This document shows, piece by piece, positions 26,831 through 34,702 of a stretch of 64,000 bases of DNA. Made by a program: the position numbers and the translations under genes. The DNA is from CAZYJR01 sp964647905. Lineage in GTDB: Bacteria; Desulfobacterota; DSM-4660; Desulfatiglandales; HGW-15. The notes under the pieces were generated by a model, which saw only the letters and a program-made list of their open reading frames with translations, made no database searches and was not told the DNA's origin. Numbering within the stretch: the first letter of the stretch is position 1; each line of letters starts with the position of its first letter. The stretch spans positions 28,452 to 92,451 of the forward strand of contig CAZYJR010000014.1 of the NCBI GenBank assembly GCA_964647905.1, read 5' to 3'.

Positions 26831-27991
26831 ATGAAGAAGTCGATTGTTCTGGTCTGTTTGGTCGTAATGGCCCTGCTCGCCGCACCCGGTGCGGGGGCTG
26901 CGGGGGATGTCTCCAAGGGCATCCGGGTGGGAAATGCAGGGGCCTTTACCGGGGACGCGGCGGCCCCGTGCATGGAGATATTCAACTCCGCTCAGATAGC
27001 AGTAGACGAGTGGAACGAAAGGGGTGGGATCAGGGGAACCAAGATCGAGCACATAATGGGAGACGATGCCATGGATCCGGCCCAAGGGGTGAACGTGGCG
27101 CACAAGTTCGTCTCCGATGATCTGATGTACGGCGTGATCGGCCCGCCCATGAGCCATATCGCACAGGCGACCCTCAAGATTTACGGGAATGCGAACCTGG
27201 CCTGCATCACCACGGCGGCATCCAAGCCCGAACTGACCGAGCAGGGATACAGGCACTTCTTCCGGGTGAACGCGAGGAACGATGCGCACGGCCCCAACTG
27301 CGCCCTTTTCTTGACGAAGGAACTAGGGGCTCGGAGGGTGGCCGTCCTCAACGAGAAAGTCGCGTACTGCGAGAACCTGGCCGCGCAGACCATCAAGGCC
27401 CTCAAGGAGCTCGGCGTAACCGACATCCTGCAGGACACCATAGTGGGCGGGGTGAAGGACTACTCGGCCGTCCTGACCAAGGTCAAGTCATTCAAGCCGG
27501 ACGTGCTGTTCTTCGTGGCCACGGCCGCGCCCGATCATGCCATCGCGGCCCGCCAGGTCAAGGAATTGGGCATCGACACCATATACTTCGGCACCGAAGG
27601 GGCCAGGGATAAGAAGGACTTCGTGGCAGCGGCCGAGGGCGCCGCCGAGGGCGCATATGTATATCATTTCTCTCCTGACATATATGCCATTCCCGAGGCC
27701 GAGGGCTACATCAAGAAGTACGAAGAGGAGTACGGCGGTATAAGCGGCTTCGGCCCTCCCGCCTATGAGGCCATGAACATCATGCTCACGGCCATGGACC
27801 GGGCGGCGGCCGACGGCGAGATCACCCGGGAGGAAGTGGTGGATGAACTCCACAAGATAGAGAACTACGAGGGCATCCTCGGGTTCCCCATAACCTTCAA
27901 TGAAAAGGGAGACCTCGAGGGCGGGGCCACGTACTTCTTCAAGGTGGTCGGCGAGGACTTCGAGCAGGTCGCGGTCATGAGCGGCGAGTAG
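26831..27991 (+). CDS. branched-chain amino-acid type ABC transporter substrate-binding protein (LivJ/K-like)
   Basis: Periplasmic receptor, 386 aa, from the ATG at 26831 with an AAGGAGGAAAGG site. The signal peptide is MKKSIVLVCLVVMALLAAPG, cleaved probably after AGAAG. The mature part has the type I periplasmic fold typical of Leu/Ile/Val receptors, including IKVEH-like GDDAMDPAQGVNVAHKF and GPPMSHIAQATLKIYG. Related receptors bind amino acids, amides or aromatic acids. A 133-bp gap separates it from the AOR gene, the largest break in the cluster, and may hold a separate promoter, though I see no clear one. Confidence 0.92.
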   Translation: MKKSIVLVCLVVMALLAAPGAGAAGDVSKGIRVGNAGAFTGDAAAPCMEIFNSAQIAVDEWNERGGIRGTKIEHIMGDDAMDPAQGVNVAHKFVSDDLMYGVIGPPMSHIAQATLKIYGNANLACITTAASKPELTEQGYRHFFRVNARNDAHGPNCALFLTKELGARRVAVLNEKVAYCENLAAQTIKALKELGVTDILQDTIVGGVKDYSAVLTKVKSFKPDVLFFVATAAPDHAIAARQVKELGIDTIYFGTEGARDKKDFVAAAEGAAEGAYVYHFSPDIYAIPEAEGYIKKYEEEYGGISGFGPPAYEAMNIMLTAMDRAAADGEITREEVVDELHKIENYEGILGFPITFNEKGDLEGGATYFFKVVGEDFEQVAVMSGE

Positions 27992-27997
27992 GGAGCC

Positions 27998-28930
27998 ATG
28001 GTCCCATACCTGGAGCAGCTGCCCCAGCAGCTGGTCAACGGGCTCACCCTGGGCGGGGTGTACGCGCTCATAGCCATAGGCTATACCATGGTCTACGGCA
28101 TCCTGTTCATGCTCAACTTCGCCCACGGCGAGATATACATGATCGGCGGCTTTGCCGGCTGGTGGGTGCTCCACCTGCTGAGCTCGGGGAACCGCCTGGC
28201 GTTTAACGCCGTCCTGGTGATCGCCCTCATGATCATCGGGGCCATGGCCGTCTCCGGGCTGGTGGGCGTCCTGAGCGAGCGCTTCGCCTACCGCCCGCTG
28301 CGGCAGGCCCCGAGGATGAACCTCCTGCTCAGCGCACTCGGGGTCTCGATATTTCTCCAGAACCTGGTCCTCAATTTCCAGGGTGCCAAGCCTCGCTTCT
28401 TTCACGTATCCGCACTGATCCCGCCGGGCCTGCGGGTCATGGAGGCGGGCGGCGTGGTGTTCTCCTTCATGCGGGGGCTGGTGATCGGGGTCTGCTTCCT
28501 GCTGATGGGGGCGCTCACTTACATGGTCAAGAAGACCAAGGTGGGCAAGGCCATGCGGGCGACCTCGCAGGACCTGGAGGCCGCCACCTTCATGGGCGTG
28601 GACACGGACAGGATAATAGTGGTGGTCTTCCTGATAGGTTCGGCCCTGGGGGGGGCCGCCGGCACCCTGGTAGGCCTCCTCTTCACCCAGGTGGACTACT
28701 ACGTGGGGTTCCAGGCGGGGATAAAGGGTTTCACCGCCGCCGTTCTGGGCGGAATCGGCAATATAACCGGGGCCATGCTGGGGGGGATCATCCTGGGTCT
28801 ATTGGAGTCTGTGGCCACCACCTTTTTCCCGTCCGCCTACAAGGACGTGGTGGCCTTCAGCGTCTTGATAATAGTGCTCATCTTTCGGCCCTCCGGACTG
28901 ATGGGGGAGAAGATCAGAGAGAAAGTCTGA
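27998..28930 (+). CDS. livH: branched-chain amino-acid type ABC transporter permease (LivH)
   Basis: Inner-membrane permease, 310 aa, with about eight hydrophobic helices. Segments LVNGLTLGGVYALIAIGYTM and FMLNFAHGEIYMIGGFAG at the N-terminus and AAVLGGIGNITGAMLGGIIL near the C-terminus are standard for LivH. It begins six bases after the receptor gene stop and its TGA overlaps the next ATG by one base (TGATGG), so translation is tightly coupled. It pairs with the LivM half of the next protein to form the translocation channel. Confidence 0.93.
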   Translation: MVPYLEQLPQQLVNGLTLGGVYALIAIGYTMVYGILFMLNFAHGEIYMIGGFAGWWVLHLLSSGNRLAFNAVLVIALMIIGAMAVSGLVGVLSERFAYRPLRQAPRMNLLLSALGVSIFLQNLVLNFQGAKPRFFHVSALIPPGLRVMEAGGVVFSFMRGLVIGVCFLLMGALTYMVKKTKVGKAMRATSQDLEAATFMGVDTDRIIVVVFLIGSALGGAAGTLVGLLFTQVDYYVGFQAGIKGFTAAVLGGIGNITGAMLGGIILGLLESVATTFFPSAYKDVVAFSVLIIVLIFRPSGLMGEKIREKV

Positions 28931-30828
28931 TGGCCGGCGTATTAGCGGGGTGGGGGGCCAAGCGCAGCGAGAGGCTCGTCTTGTATGCCGTAGCGGCCGT
29001 CCTGCTGGCCGCCCTCCCCCACCTGATGCCCAACACTTACTGGCTGCGCATCTTCGGCATGACAGGCATCTATGTCATGCTGGCCCTCGGACTGAACGTG
29101 GTGGCCGGATTCACCGGTCTGCTGGACCTATCCTACGTGGCCTTTTTCGGAATCGGCGGATACACCTTTGCACTGGTCTCCTCCAACCAATTCGACATTC
29201 ACCTGCCCTTTCTCCTGAGCCTGCCCGCTGCAGCCTTCATAACCATGGGCTTCGGCCTGGCCCTGGGTGCGACCAGCATCCGTCTGAGCGGAGACTACCT
29301 GGCCATCGTGACCCTGGCCTTTGCTCAGATCTTCAAGCTCCTCCTCCTCAACCTGGACCGGCCCGTCAACATCACCGGGGGAGTCAACGGGATCTTCGGC
29401 TTTGACCCCGTTTCCATATTCGGGCTCCGGGTGGTCACCCCCCTGGCCTACTCGTATCTGATCTGGACCGCCGCCCTCCTGGTTGCAGTCGGCTCCTGGC
29501 GTATGAAGAAATCCAGGTACGGCCGGGGCTGGGAGGCGATCAGGGAGGACGAGCTGGCTGCCGAGACCCTGGGGGTGGCCACAACCTGGATGAAGCTCAA
29601 GGCGTTCGCCGGCGGGGCCTTCGTCGCCGGGGCCACCGGGGCGCTCTTTGCGTCCTTCCAGGACTCTGTCTTTCCCAACAACTTTGATTTTCCTCAACTG
29701 GTCATTGTCTATTGCATGGTGATCCTGGGAGGGCTGGGAAACATACCCGGGGTGATACTGGGAGCGATACTCCTGACCGTCCTGCCCGAGTTCCTGAGGG
29801 AGTACGGCGCCTACCGCATGATGTCTTACGGATTGATCCTGGTCGTGCTGATGGCCCTGCGCCCCCAGGGGATACTGGGCTCCGTCAGGCTGCTCGAAAG
29901 GGAGAAGCGCCGCCCGGACAAAGACGAGACAGGATTGCTCAAGGCCTCCACCGACCTTTACTACGGGGAGACCGGTGGGGCCTCGGCCGCTCCGGCGGTC
30001 TACACCCGCACAGAGCGTGTGGTGCTGGAGCTCAGGGATCTCAACATGGCCTTCGGGGGGTTGACCGCGGTCCAGGACCTGAGCCTGTCCCTCCGAGAGC
30101 GGGAGATCCTGAGCATCATAGGGCCGAACGGAGCAGGCAAATCGACTCTTTTCAACGTCATATCCGGGATATACCACCCGACCGGAGGAAGGGTAATCTA
30201 CGAGGACGCGGACATAACACGCCTAAAGCCTCACCAGATAGCCGAAGCGGGTATCGCAAGGACCTTTCAGAACCTGCGCCTCTTCGGCAGGATGAGCGTC
30301 CTGGACAACGCCAAGGTGAGCCGGTTCTGCCGCACCAAGTCAGGGCCCATCTCCATCCTCTTCCACCTGCCGGGCTTCCTCCGTGAAGAGGAGGAGACAG
30401 AGGAGGTGGCAAAGAGAACGCTCTCCCTTTTCGGGGCCAGGCTCACAGGGTACAGATTTCACCAGGAGGCCTTGTACCTGTCCTACGCCAACCGCCGCAG
30501 GCTGGAGATAGCCCGCGCAGTGGCCACCGGCGCCCGGGTCCTTATGCTGGACGAGCCCTCGGCCGGCATGAACCCTCAAGAGACACAGGAGATAACCGAG
30601 TTCATACGGGCGCTTCGAGACACCCACGGTTACACCATCCTGCTGATAGAGCACAAGCTCAGCGTGGTCAAGGCGATCTCGGACCGGGTGATAGCCCTGG
30701 ACTACGGCCGGAAGATAGCCGAAGGGACCTACGATCAGGTGGCCGGCAACGAGCGGGTGATCGAGGCCTATCTGGGAAGGAAAAAGGGCAAAGCAGCGGC
30801 CGGGACCGGATCCAAGGACAGGGGATAG
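28930..30828 (+). CDS. fused LivM permease - LivG ATP-binding protein
   Basis: A single 632-aa protein joining two normally separate subunits. Residues about 1-320 are LivM: GLNVVAGFTGLLDLSYVAFF, SGDYLAIVTLAFAQIFKLLL and VVLGGLGNIPG-type ILGGLGNIPGVILGA. Residues about 365-620 are LivG: Walker A GPNGAGKST, the family-specific ARTFQNLRLF, and Walker B VLMLDEPSAGMNP. The linker (about 325-365) is charged and low in hydrophobic residues. The ABC signature reads LSYANRRRLEIARA, slightly diverged from LSYGQQRR. No frameshift or stop lies between the halves, so the fusion appears genuine. Confidence 0.92.
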   Translation: MAGVLAGWGAKRSERLVLYAVAAVLLAALPHLMPNTYWLRIFGMTGIYVMLALGLNVVAGFTGLLDLSYVAFFGIGGYTFALVSSNQFDIHLPFLLSLPAAAFITMGFGLALGATSIRLSGDYLAIVTLAFAQIFKLLLLNLDRPVNITGGVNGIFGFDPVSIFGLRVVTPLAYSYLIWTAALLVAVGSWRMKKSRYGRGWEAIREDELAAETLGVATTWMKLKAFAGGAFVAGATGALFASFQDSVFPNNFDFPQLVIVYCMVILGGLGNIPGVILGAILLTVLPEFLREYGAYRMMSYGLILVVLMALRPQGILGSVRLLEREKRRPDKDETGLLKASTDLYYGETGGASAAPAVYTRTERVVLELRDLNMAFGGLTAVQDLSLSLREREILSIIGPNGAGKSTLFNVISGIYHPTGGRVIYEDADITRLKPHQIAEAGIARTFQNLRLFGRMSVLDNAKVSRFCRTKSGPISILFHLPGFLREEEETEEVAKRTLSLFGARLTGYRFHQEALYLSYANRRRLEIARAVATGARVLMLDEPSAGMNPQETQEITEFIRALRDTHGYTILLIEHKLSVVKAISDRVIALDYGRKIAEGTYDQVAGNERVIEAYLGRKKGKAAAGTGSKDRG

Positions 30829-30835
30829 AGCGGGC

Positions 30836-31600
30836 ATGACGAAAAAGGAATGCAGACAGCACGACTCCGGTTCCGGAAAGGGAAAGCCCGTGCTGGAGCT
30901 CATAGGCGTGGACACATTCTACGGCAACATCCAGGTCCTCTATGATATACATATGACCGTGGGCACTGGCGAATTGGTCTGCCTGCTGGGGGGCAATGCA
31001 TCGGGGAAATCCACCACCCTCAAGACCATACTGGGCATCTGCCGTATCAAGCGGGGCGAGGTCAAATTGGGCGGGACGCGCATAGATAGGAGGCCCACCA
31101 AGGAGATCATCGCCAGGGGGGTGGCCATCGTGCCGGAGAACCGGCGGATATTCCCCCGGCTGACGGTCCTGGAAAACCTGGAGATGGGAGCATATCTCCG
31201 GTCGGACCGCGACGCGGTCAAACAAGACATTGATCGGATGCTGGAGCTCTTCCCCGCACTTCGCGCCAGGGACCATAACCAGGGGATGACCCTGAGCGGA
31301 GGAGAGCAGCAGATGCTGGCAATGGCCAGAGCGCTCTTGTCCAGGCCCCGCCTGCTCCTGATGGACGAACCCTCCATGGGCCTGGCCCCGCTCCTGGTCG
31401 ACCGGCAGTTCGAGCTCATCCAGGAGGTGAACCAGGGCGGCACCACGGTGCTGGTGGTGGAGCAAAACGCCAGTATGGCCCTTTCCATAGCGGATCGGGG
31501 CTACGTGCTCCAGACAGGGGCAATCGTTCTGGCCGACACCGCCGCCAATCTCCTGGAAAACGAGATGATGAAAAAGGCCTACTTGGGAGGGGAGATATAG
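30836..31600 (+). CDS. livF: branched-chain amino-acid type ABC transporter ATP-binding protein (LivF)
   Basis: Second ATPase of the importer, 254 aa. It shows Walker A GGNASGKST (Asn-Ala replaces the usual Asn-Gly), a LivF-typical RGVAIVPENRRIFPRLTVLEN, the signature LSGGEQQMLAMARAL, Walker B LLLMDEPSMGLAP and the switch His replaced by VVEQNASMAL, as is normal for LivF. The first ~18 residues before PVLELIGVDTF are a charged extension, so a later start is possible. It completes the receptor-LivH-LivMG-LivF set. Confidence 0.93.
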   Translation: MTKKECRQHDSGSGKGKPVLELIGVDTFYGNIQVLYDIHMTVGTGELVCLLGGNASGKSTTLKTILGICRIKRGEVKLGGTRIDRRPTKEIIARGVAIVPENRRIFPRLTVLENLEMGAYLRSDRDAVKQDIDRMLELFPALRARDHNQGMTLSGGEQQMLAMARALLSRPRLLLMDEPSMGLAPLLVDRQFELIQEVNQGGTTVLVVEQNASMALSIADRGYVLQTGAIVLADTAANLLENEMMKKAYLGGEI

Positions 31601-31851
31601 GCAGGTTTCACATAAATTTTCCGCTGGCAGCCGATCTTGCACGCGAGCTCGGGGGAGAATTCGAGGAGATGTGGCGCGGGCTCCGCATGGAGGCCCCAAA
31701 TGACGGGTACGACTTCCCTCCATCCTTCGGCAGCAGAGACGAAGCCGATGAGAAGAAGCCCCAAGAGCTTGTCCACTGTGCCGAGGATAAGGAGAATAAG
31801 GAAGAACGGCTTCCCCGGCTGTCCGTTTCGCAACCGCGGGTGAGATATCAT
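31579..31851 (-). CDS. possible small membrane protein
   Basis: A 90-aa frame beginning MISHPRLRNGQPGKPFFLIL. It has one strongly hydrophobic stretch (about residues 15-38) and a hydrophilic tail. Its ATG overlaps the stop of the racemase-like gene as ATGA, which is the main reason to think it is real. Its 3' end overlaps the livF end by 22 bp. I recognise no family. It could also be a chance frame, since the plus strand is open here too. Confidence 0.35.
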   Translation of the reverse strand: MISHPRLRNGQPGKPFFLILLILGTVDKLLGLLLIGFVSAAEGWREVVPVIWGLHAEPAPHLLEFSPELACKIGCQRKIYVKPAYISPPK

Positions 31852-32591
31852 GCCGGTCTTCGGGCTTCCAGGAAAGGGTGCTCGAACCGGCGCAGCCTGT
31901 AGGCCCCGGCGAAGAGCTCTATCAGGCTCACCATGTCAAAAACCGGGACACCCAGAAGGGCCTGGATATCAGCCCTGAAACTTATAAGATTGGTGCACTC
32001 CAGGACGACCGCGCCCACTGATTCGTCCGAGAAGCCTTCGGCCGCCTCCAACACCCCCTGTCTCATGTGCTCGACATGGAGCGTCAATCCTCTTTCCACC
32101 ACCACCTGCTGAAACTCCCGGCTTTTTTCCATGCCGCGGATGATCAGTCTTTCCGGATCGGCCCCCGCCGCCCTCAGGTGTTCCTCCCTGAGCAGGCGTG
32201 TATCGCCCGTCAAGACCCCTATCCGTGCTGATATTCCAATGGACGATGACAGAAAAGGAATCAAATTCAAGGCTGATCCCAGGAACGGGACGGACAGGGC
32301 CCCGGCCACCTCGGCCTGAAATATGGAAAAGAGCCCGCAGTCGGCAGCGACGAAATTGACCCCCTGCTCCTGAAGCTCGAGCGCGGCCCCGATGACCAGA
32401 CCTGCGGTCTCCTTCCGGCACTCCACCACGTCTTCAAAGGAAAGGCCCTTCACGACACCGTAGCGGACCGGGAAAGCAAAGGTGCCCGCATGGCCGGGAT
32501 CTCCCGGTATGCGAGGGATTGATGAGTCCGTCATCAGTATGCCGGCCACTTGACCGTAATTGTTGGTACCTCCATGGATCGTCCTGCTCAT
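31848..32591 (-). CDS. aspartate/glutamate racemase superfamily protein (maleate isomerase / hydantoin racemase-like)
   Basis: A 247-aa protein of the Asp/Glu racemase superfamily. The paired active-site cysteines appear as VAADCGLFSIF and VVLECTNLISF, the two-domain arrangement expected for cysteine-based racemases, isomerases and decarboxylases. HGGTNNYGQVAGILMTD at the N-terminus is a ligand-binding loop. It could act as a racemase, a maleate-type isomerase or an arylmalonate-type decarboxylase. ATG at 32591 has a GAGGAGG site. It converges on the Liv transporter genes and may belong to the same pathway on its own promoter. Confidence 0.85.
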   Translation of the reverse strand: MSRTIHGGTNNYGQVAGILMTDSSIPRIPGDPGHAGTFAFPVRYGVVKGLSFEDVVECRKETAGLVIGAALELQEQGVNFVAADCGLFSIFQAEVAGALSVPFLGSALNLIPFLSSSIGISARIGVLTGDTRLLREEHLRAAGADPERLIIRGMEKSREFQQVVVERGLTLHVEHMRQGVLEAAEGFSDESVGAVVLECTNLISFRADIQALLGVPVFDMVSLIELFAGAYRLRRFEHPFLEARRPA

Positions 32592-32812
32592 ACAGCGCCT
32601 CCTCTAATAGGTTCTCGTGGGACACAGCTTAACCCGCATTGGAGACGGCTCAAATCAAAAACTCGACTCTCCACGAGGCCTGCGCGTCAAAAATGGTATC
32701 ATGAGCGCTTCCCTCCTCACGACCCGCCGCCTCGATGCCGCCCGAGACTTCTGCAGGAAAAAAGCCTTAAAAAAATACCAATATAAACCAAGAAGAACAA
32801 GAATCCTTATGC

Positions 32813-32827
32813 TGGTACGATTCTTGC
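32813..32827 (+). promoter_or_regulatory. sigma-54 promoter upstream of the chemoreceptor gene
   Basis: TGGTACGATTCTTGC matches the sigma-54 consensus TGGCACG-N4-TTGC with one mismatch (T for C in the -24 box). GG and GC are exactly ten bases apart. Transcription would begin near 32839, leaving a leader of about 50 bases before the ATG at 32892, which has its own AGAGGAGG site. The surrounding 32592-32812 stretch has no gene and includes an AT-rich tract at 32758-32800. Confidence 0.75.
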
Positions 32828-32891
32828 GGGCCTCTGAGCCCGGGCCGCCAGAGGAGCGACGGCAAGAAATAACCAAACAGAGGAGGACGTT

Positions 32892-34670
32892 ATGATGCCA
32901 GGCTTTTCCAAGACCGCCTTGAAACATAAGTTGTACGGACTCAACATCTTCTATATCATACTGCTGGCGACCGTGGTTTTTTTCTATTTCAGCTACAACT
33001 CCCTGATCCGGGACCTCTCCGAGAGCCAGGAGGAAACCAGGGCCATGGGCAGCGCCGCACGGACGGCCGCTTTCACGGCCAAGGACTATCTTGGCTCTCG
33101 TGCGGACTTTGCCGAGCTCGAAAAGGCGTTCGAGCCGCTCCTGACGAGCACGGGGGAGCAGGGCTCCGGGGTGGATGTCCAGGCCGTCTGGGACGACCTC
33201 TCGAGGATTGAAGCGCTGAGAAGGGAGAACTCGGGGATCGAGACCGAGATCGAGGAACTGGCCGCCCATTCGGTGTCCCAATCCAACGGCTTCATCGAAA
33301 AGGTAAGCCGGAAGCTGGCGGATCCCGAGGCCCGGCATCAAGTCAGCAAGCTGGAGCGGCTGGTCATCATCGGGGCCAATGTGAACACCACCTCCAACTA
33401 CGAACTCCGGATCCTTTTCAACCGCTTGAAGGAGGATCTGGCGGCCAAGGATAGGATGTTCGAGTTCCTGGACACGCTGCTTGCGAATGTGGAAAAGGAC
33501 CTCGAGCGGCTCTCCGGGACCCCGTTCGAGAACATGGCCAGGGAGGCCAAGAAGGCCAACTTGAGGATGAGGGAGCTCACCTTGGCCTACGTGGAAAACG
33601 TCGAGCGGGTGAGGGCCTTGGAGGAGAGTGCCTTCAAGGGCCTCGAAGCCGCCATGGAGGACATCAGGGGGACCGAAACTCGTGCTAGCGCCGGCTTTAT
33701 AGACAGCGTCAAGGGGTACTTCAAGGCGATCGTAGCCGTTTTGATTCTTAGCAGCCTCCTCGGCGTGGGCTTGAGCCTCGGCCTGGCAAGGTCGGTGGCA
33801 AGGGCCCTGGAGAGGATAATCGCGAGCCTCACAGAGGCATCCGACCAGATCTCGTCTGCGTCCGAGCAGGTCTCCGCCTCGAGCCAGTCCCTGGCGGAAG
33901 GGGCCTCGGAACAAGCCGCATCCGTGGAGGAGACCTCCTCATCGCTGGAGGAGATTTCATCCATGACCCACCAGAATGCGGACAACACCCGAGAGGCGAA
34001 TCGGATAATGTCAGAGGAGGCCGCCCCCAATTTCCAGACCATCAATGAACGTATGGAGCGGATGAAGGAATCAATAGAAAAGACAGTGGCGAACAGCGAC
34101 GAGACCGCCAAGATAGTCAAGACCATAGATGAGATAGCCTTCCAGACCAACCTCCTGGCGTTGAATGCAGCGGTGGAGGCTGCGCGCGCCGGGGAAGCCG
34201 GGGCCGGATTCGCCGTGGTGGCGGACGAGGTCAGGAATCTCGCCCTGCGGGCCGCAGAGGCCGCAAGAGAGACCTCGGACCTGATACAGGCCTCGAACGG
34301 CCAAATCAAGGAGGCGGCCGAACTCAACACCCAGGTGGTCAAGGCGCTGGAGGCCAATTCGGAAATAGCGGGCAAGATCGGGAAATTGGTCGGCGAGGTG
34401 GCGGAGGCATCGGACGAACAGGCCCGAGGCATCGACCAGATCAGCCGGGCCGTCTCTGAGATGGACAAGGTTACCCAGCAGAACGCGGCCAACGCAGAGG
34501 AATCAGCGGCCGCATCGGAGGAAATGACAGCCCAGGCGAGGAAGATGAGCTTCGTGGTGAACGAGCTGACCGCCCTGGCCAGGGGCGGAGGCTCCATAGC
34601 GGGGCCGAGCGGGGAAGTCCATCCTCGGAAGGCGCTTCCCATGGGAGAGGACGCCTCCCGGGAGCAGTAA
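32892..34670 (+). CDS. methyl-accepting chemotaxis protein
   Basis: Membrane chemoreceptor, 592 aa. The first transmembrane helix is NIFYIILLATVVFFYFSY (about residues 18-36) and the second AIVAVLILSSLLGVGLSLGL (about 278-298). Between them lies a helical periplasmic sensor of about 240 residues, with no recognised ligand domain. The cytoplasmic signalling tip is present as IDEIAFQTNLLALNAAVEAA and RAGEAGAGFAVVADEVRNLA, which dock CheA and CheW. A HAMP region after the second helix is short and diverged. There is no C-terminal NWETF-type methylase tether. The sigma-54 promoter upstream suggests expression with flagellar or nitrogen-type control. Confidence 0.93.
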   Translation: MMPGFSKTALKHKLYGLNIFYIILLATVVFFYFSYNSLIRDLSESQEETRAMGSAARTAAFTAKDYLGSRADFAELEKAFEPLLTSTGEQGSGVDVQAVWDDLSRIEALRRENSGIETEIEELAAHSVSQSNGFIEKVSRKLADPEARHQVSKLERLVIIGANVNTTSNYELRILFNRLKEDLAAKDRMFEFLDTLLANVEKDLERLSGTPFENMAREAKKANLRMRELTLAYVENVERVRALEESAFKGLEAAMEDIRGTETRASAGFIDSVKGYFKAIVAVLILSSLLGVGLSLGLARSVARALERIIASLTEASDQISSASEQVSASSQSLAEGASEQAASVEETSSSLEEISSMTHQNADNTREANRIMSEEAAPNFQTINERMERMKESIEKTVANSDETAKIVKTIDEIAFQTNLLALNAAVEAARAGEAGAGFAVVADEVRNLALRAAEAARETSDLIQASNGQIKEAAELNTQVVKALEANSEIAGKIGKLVGEVAEASDEQARGIDQISRAVSEMDKVTQQNAANAEESAAASEEMTAQARKMSFVVNELTALARGGGSIAGPSGEVHPRKALPMGEDASREQ

Positions 34671-34702
34671 AAGTCTCACATAAACGAAGGAGGAGGCCCT
34701 GA

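Noticed and set aside
27488..28405. Long leftward frame opposite the Liv receptor and LivH genes (305 codons)
   Set aside because: Shadow of the GC-rich, codon-biased genes on the plus strand; it has no ribosome site and its product is low-complexity His/Gly-rich.
30668..31723. Leftward 351-codon frame opposite livF
   Set aside because: Antisense shadow; the plus-strand LivF motifs are intact and continuous.
33587..34642. Long leftward frame opposite the chemoreceptor (351 codons)
   Set aside because: Ser/Ala-rich antisense of the repetitive MCP coiled coil, a well-known artefact.
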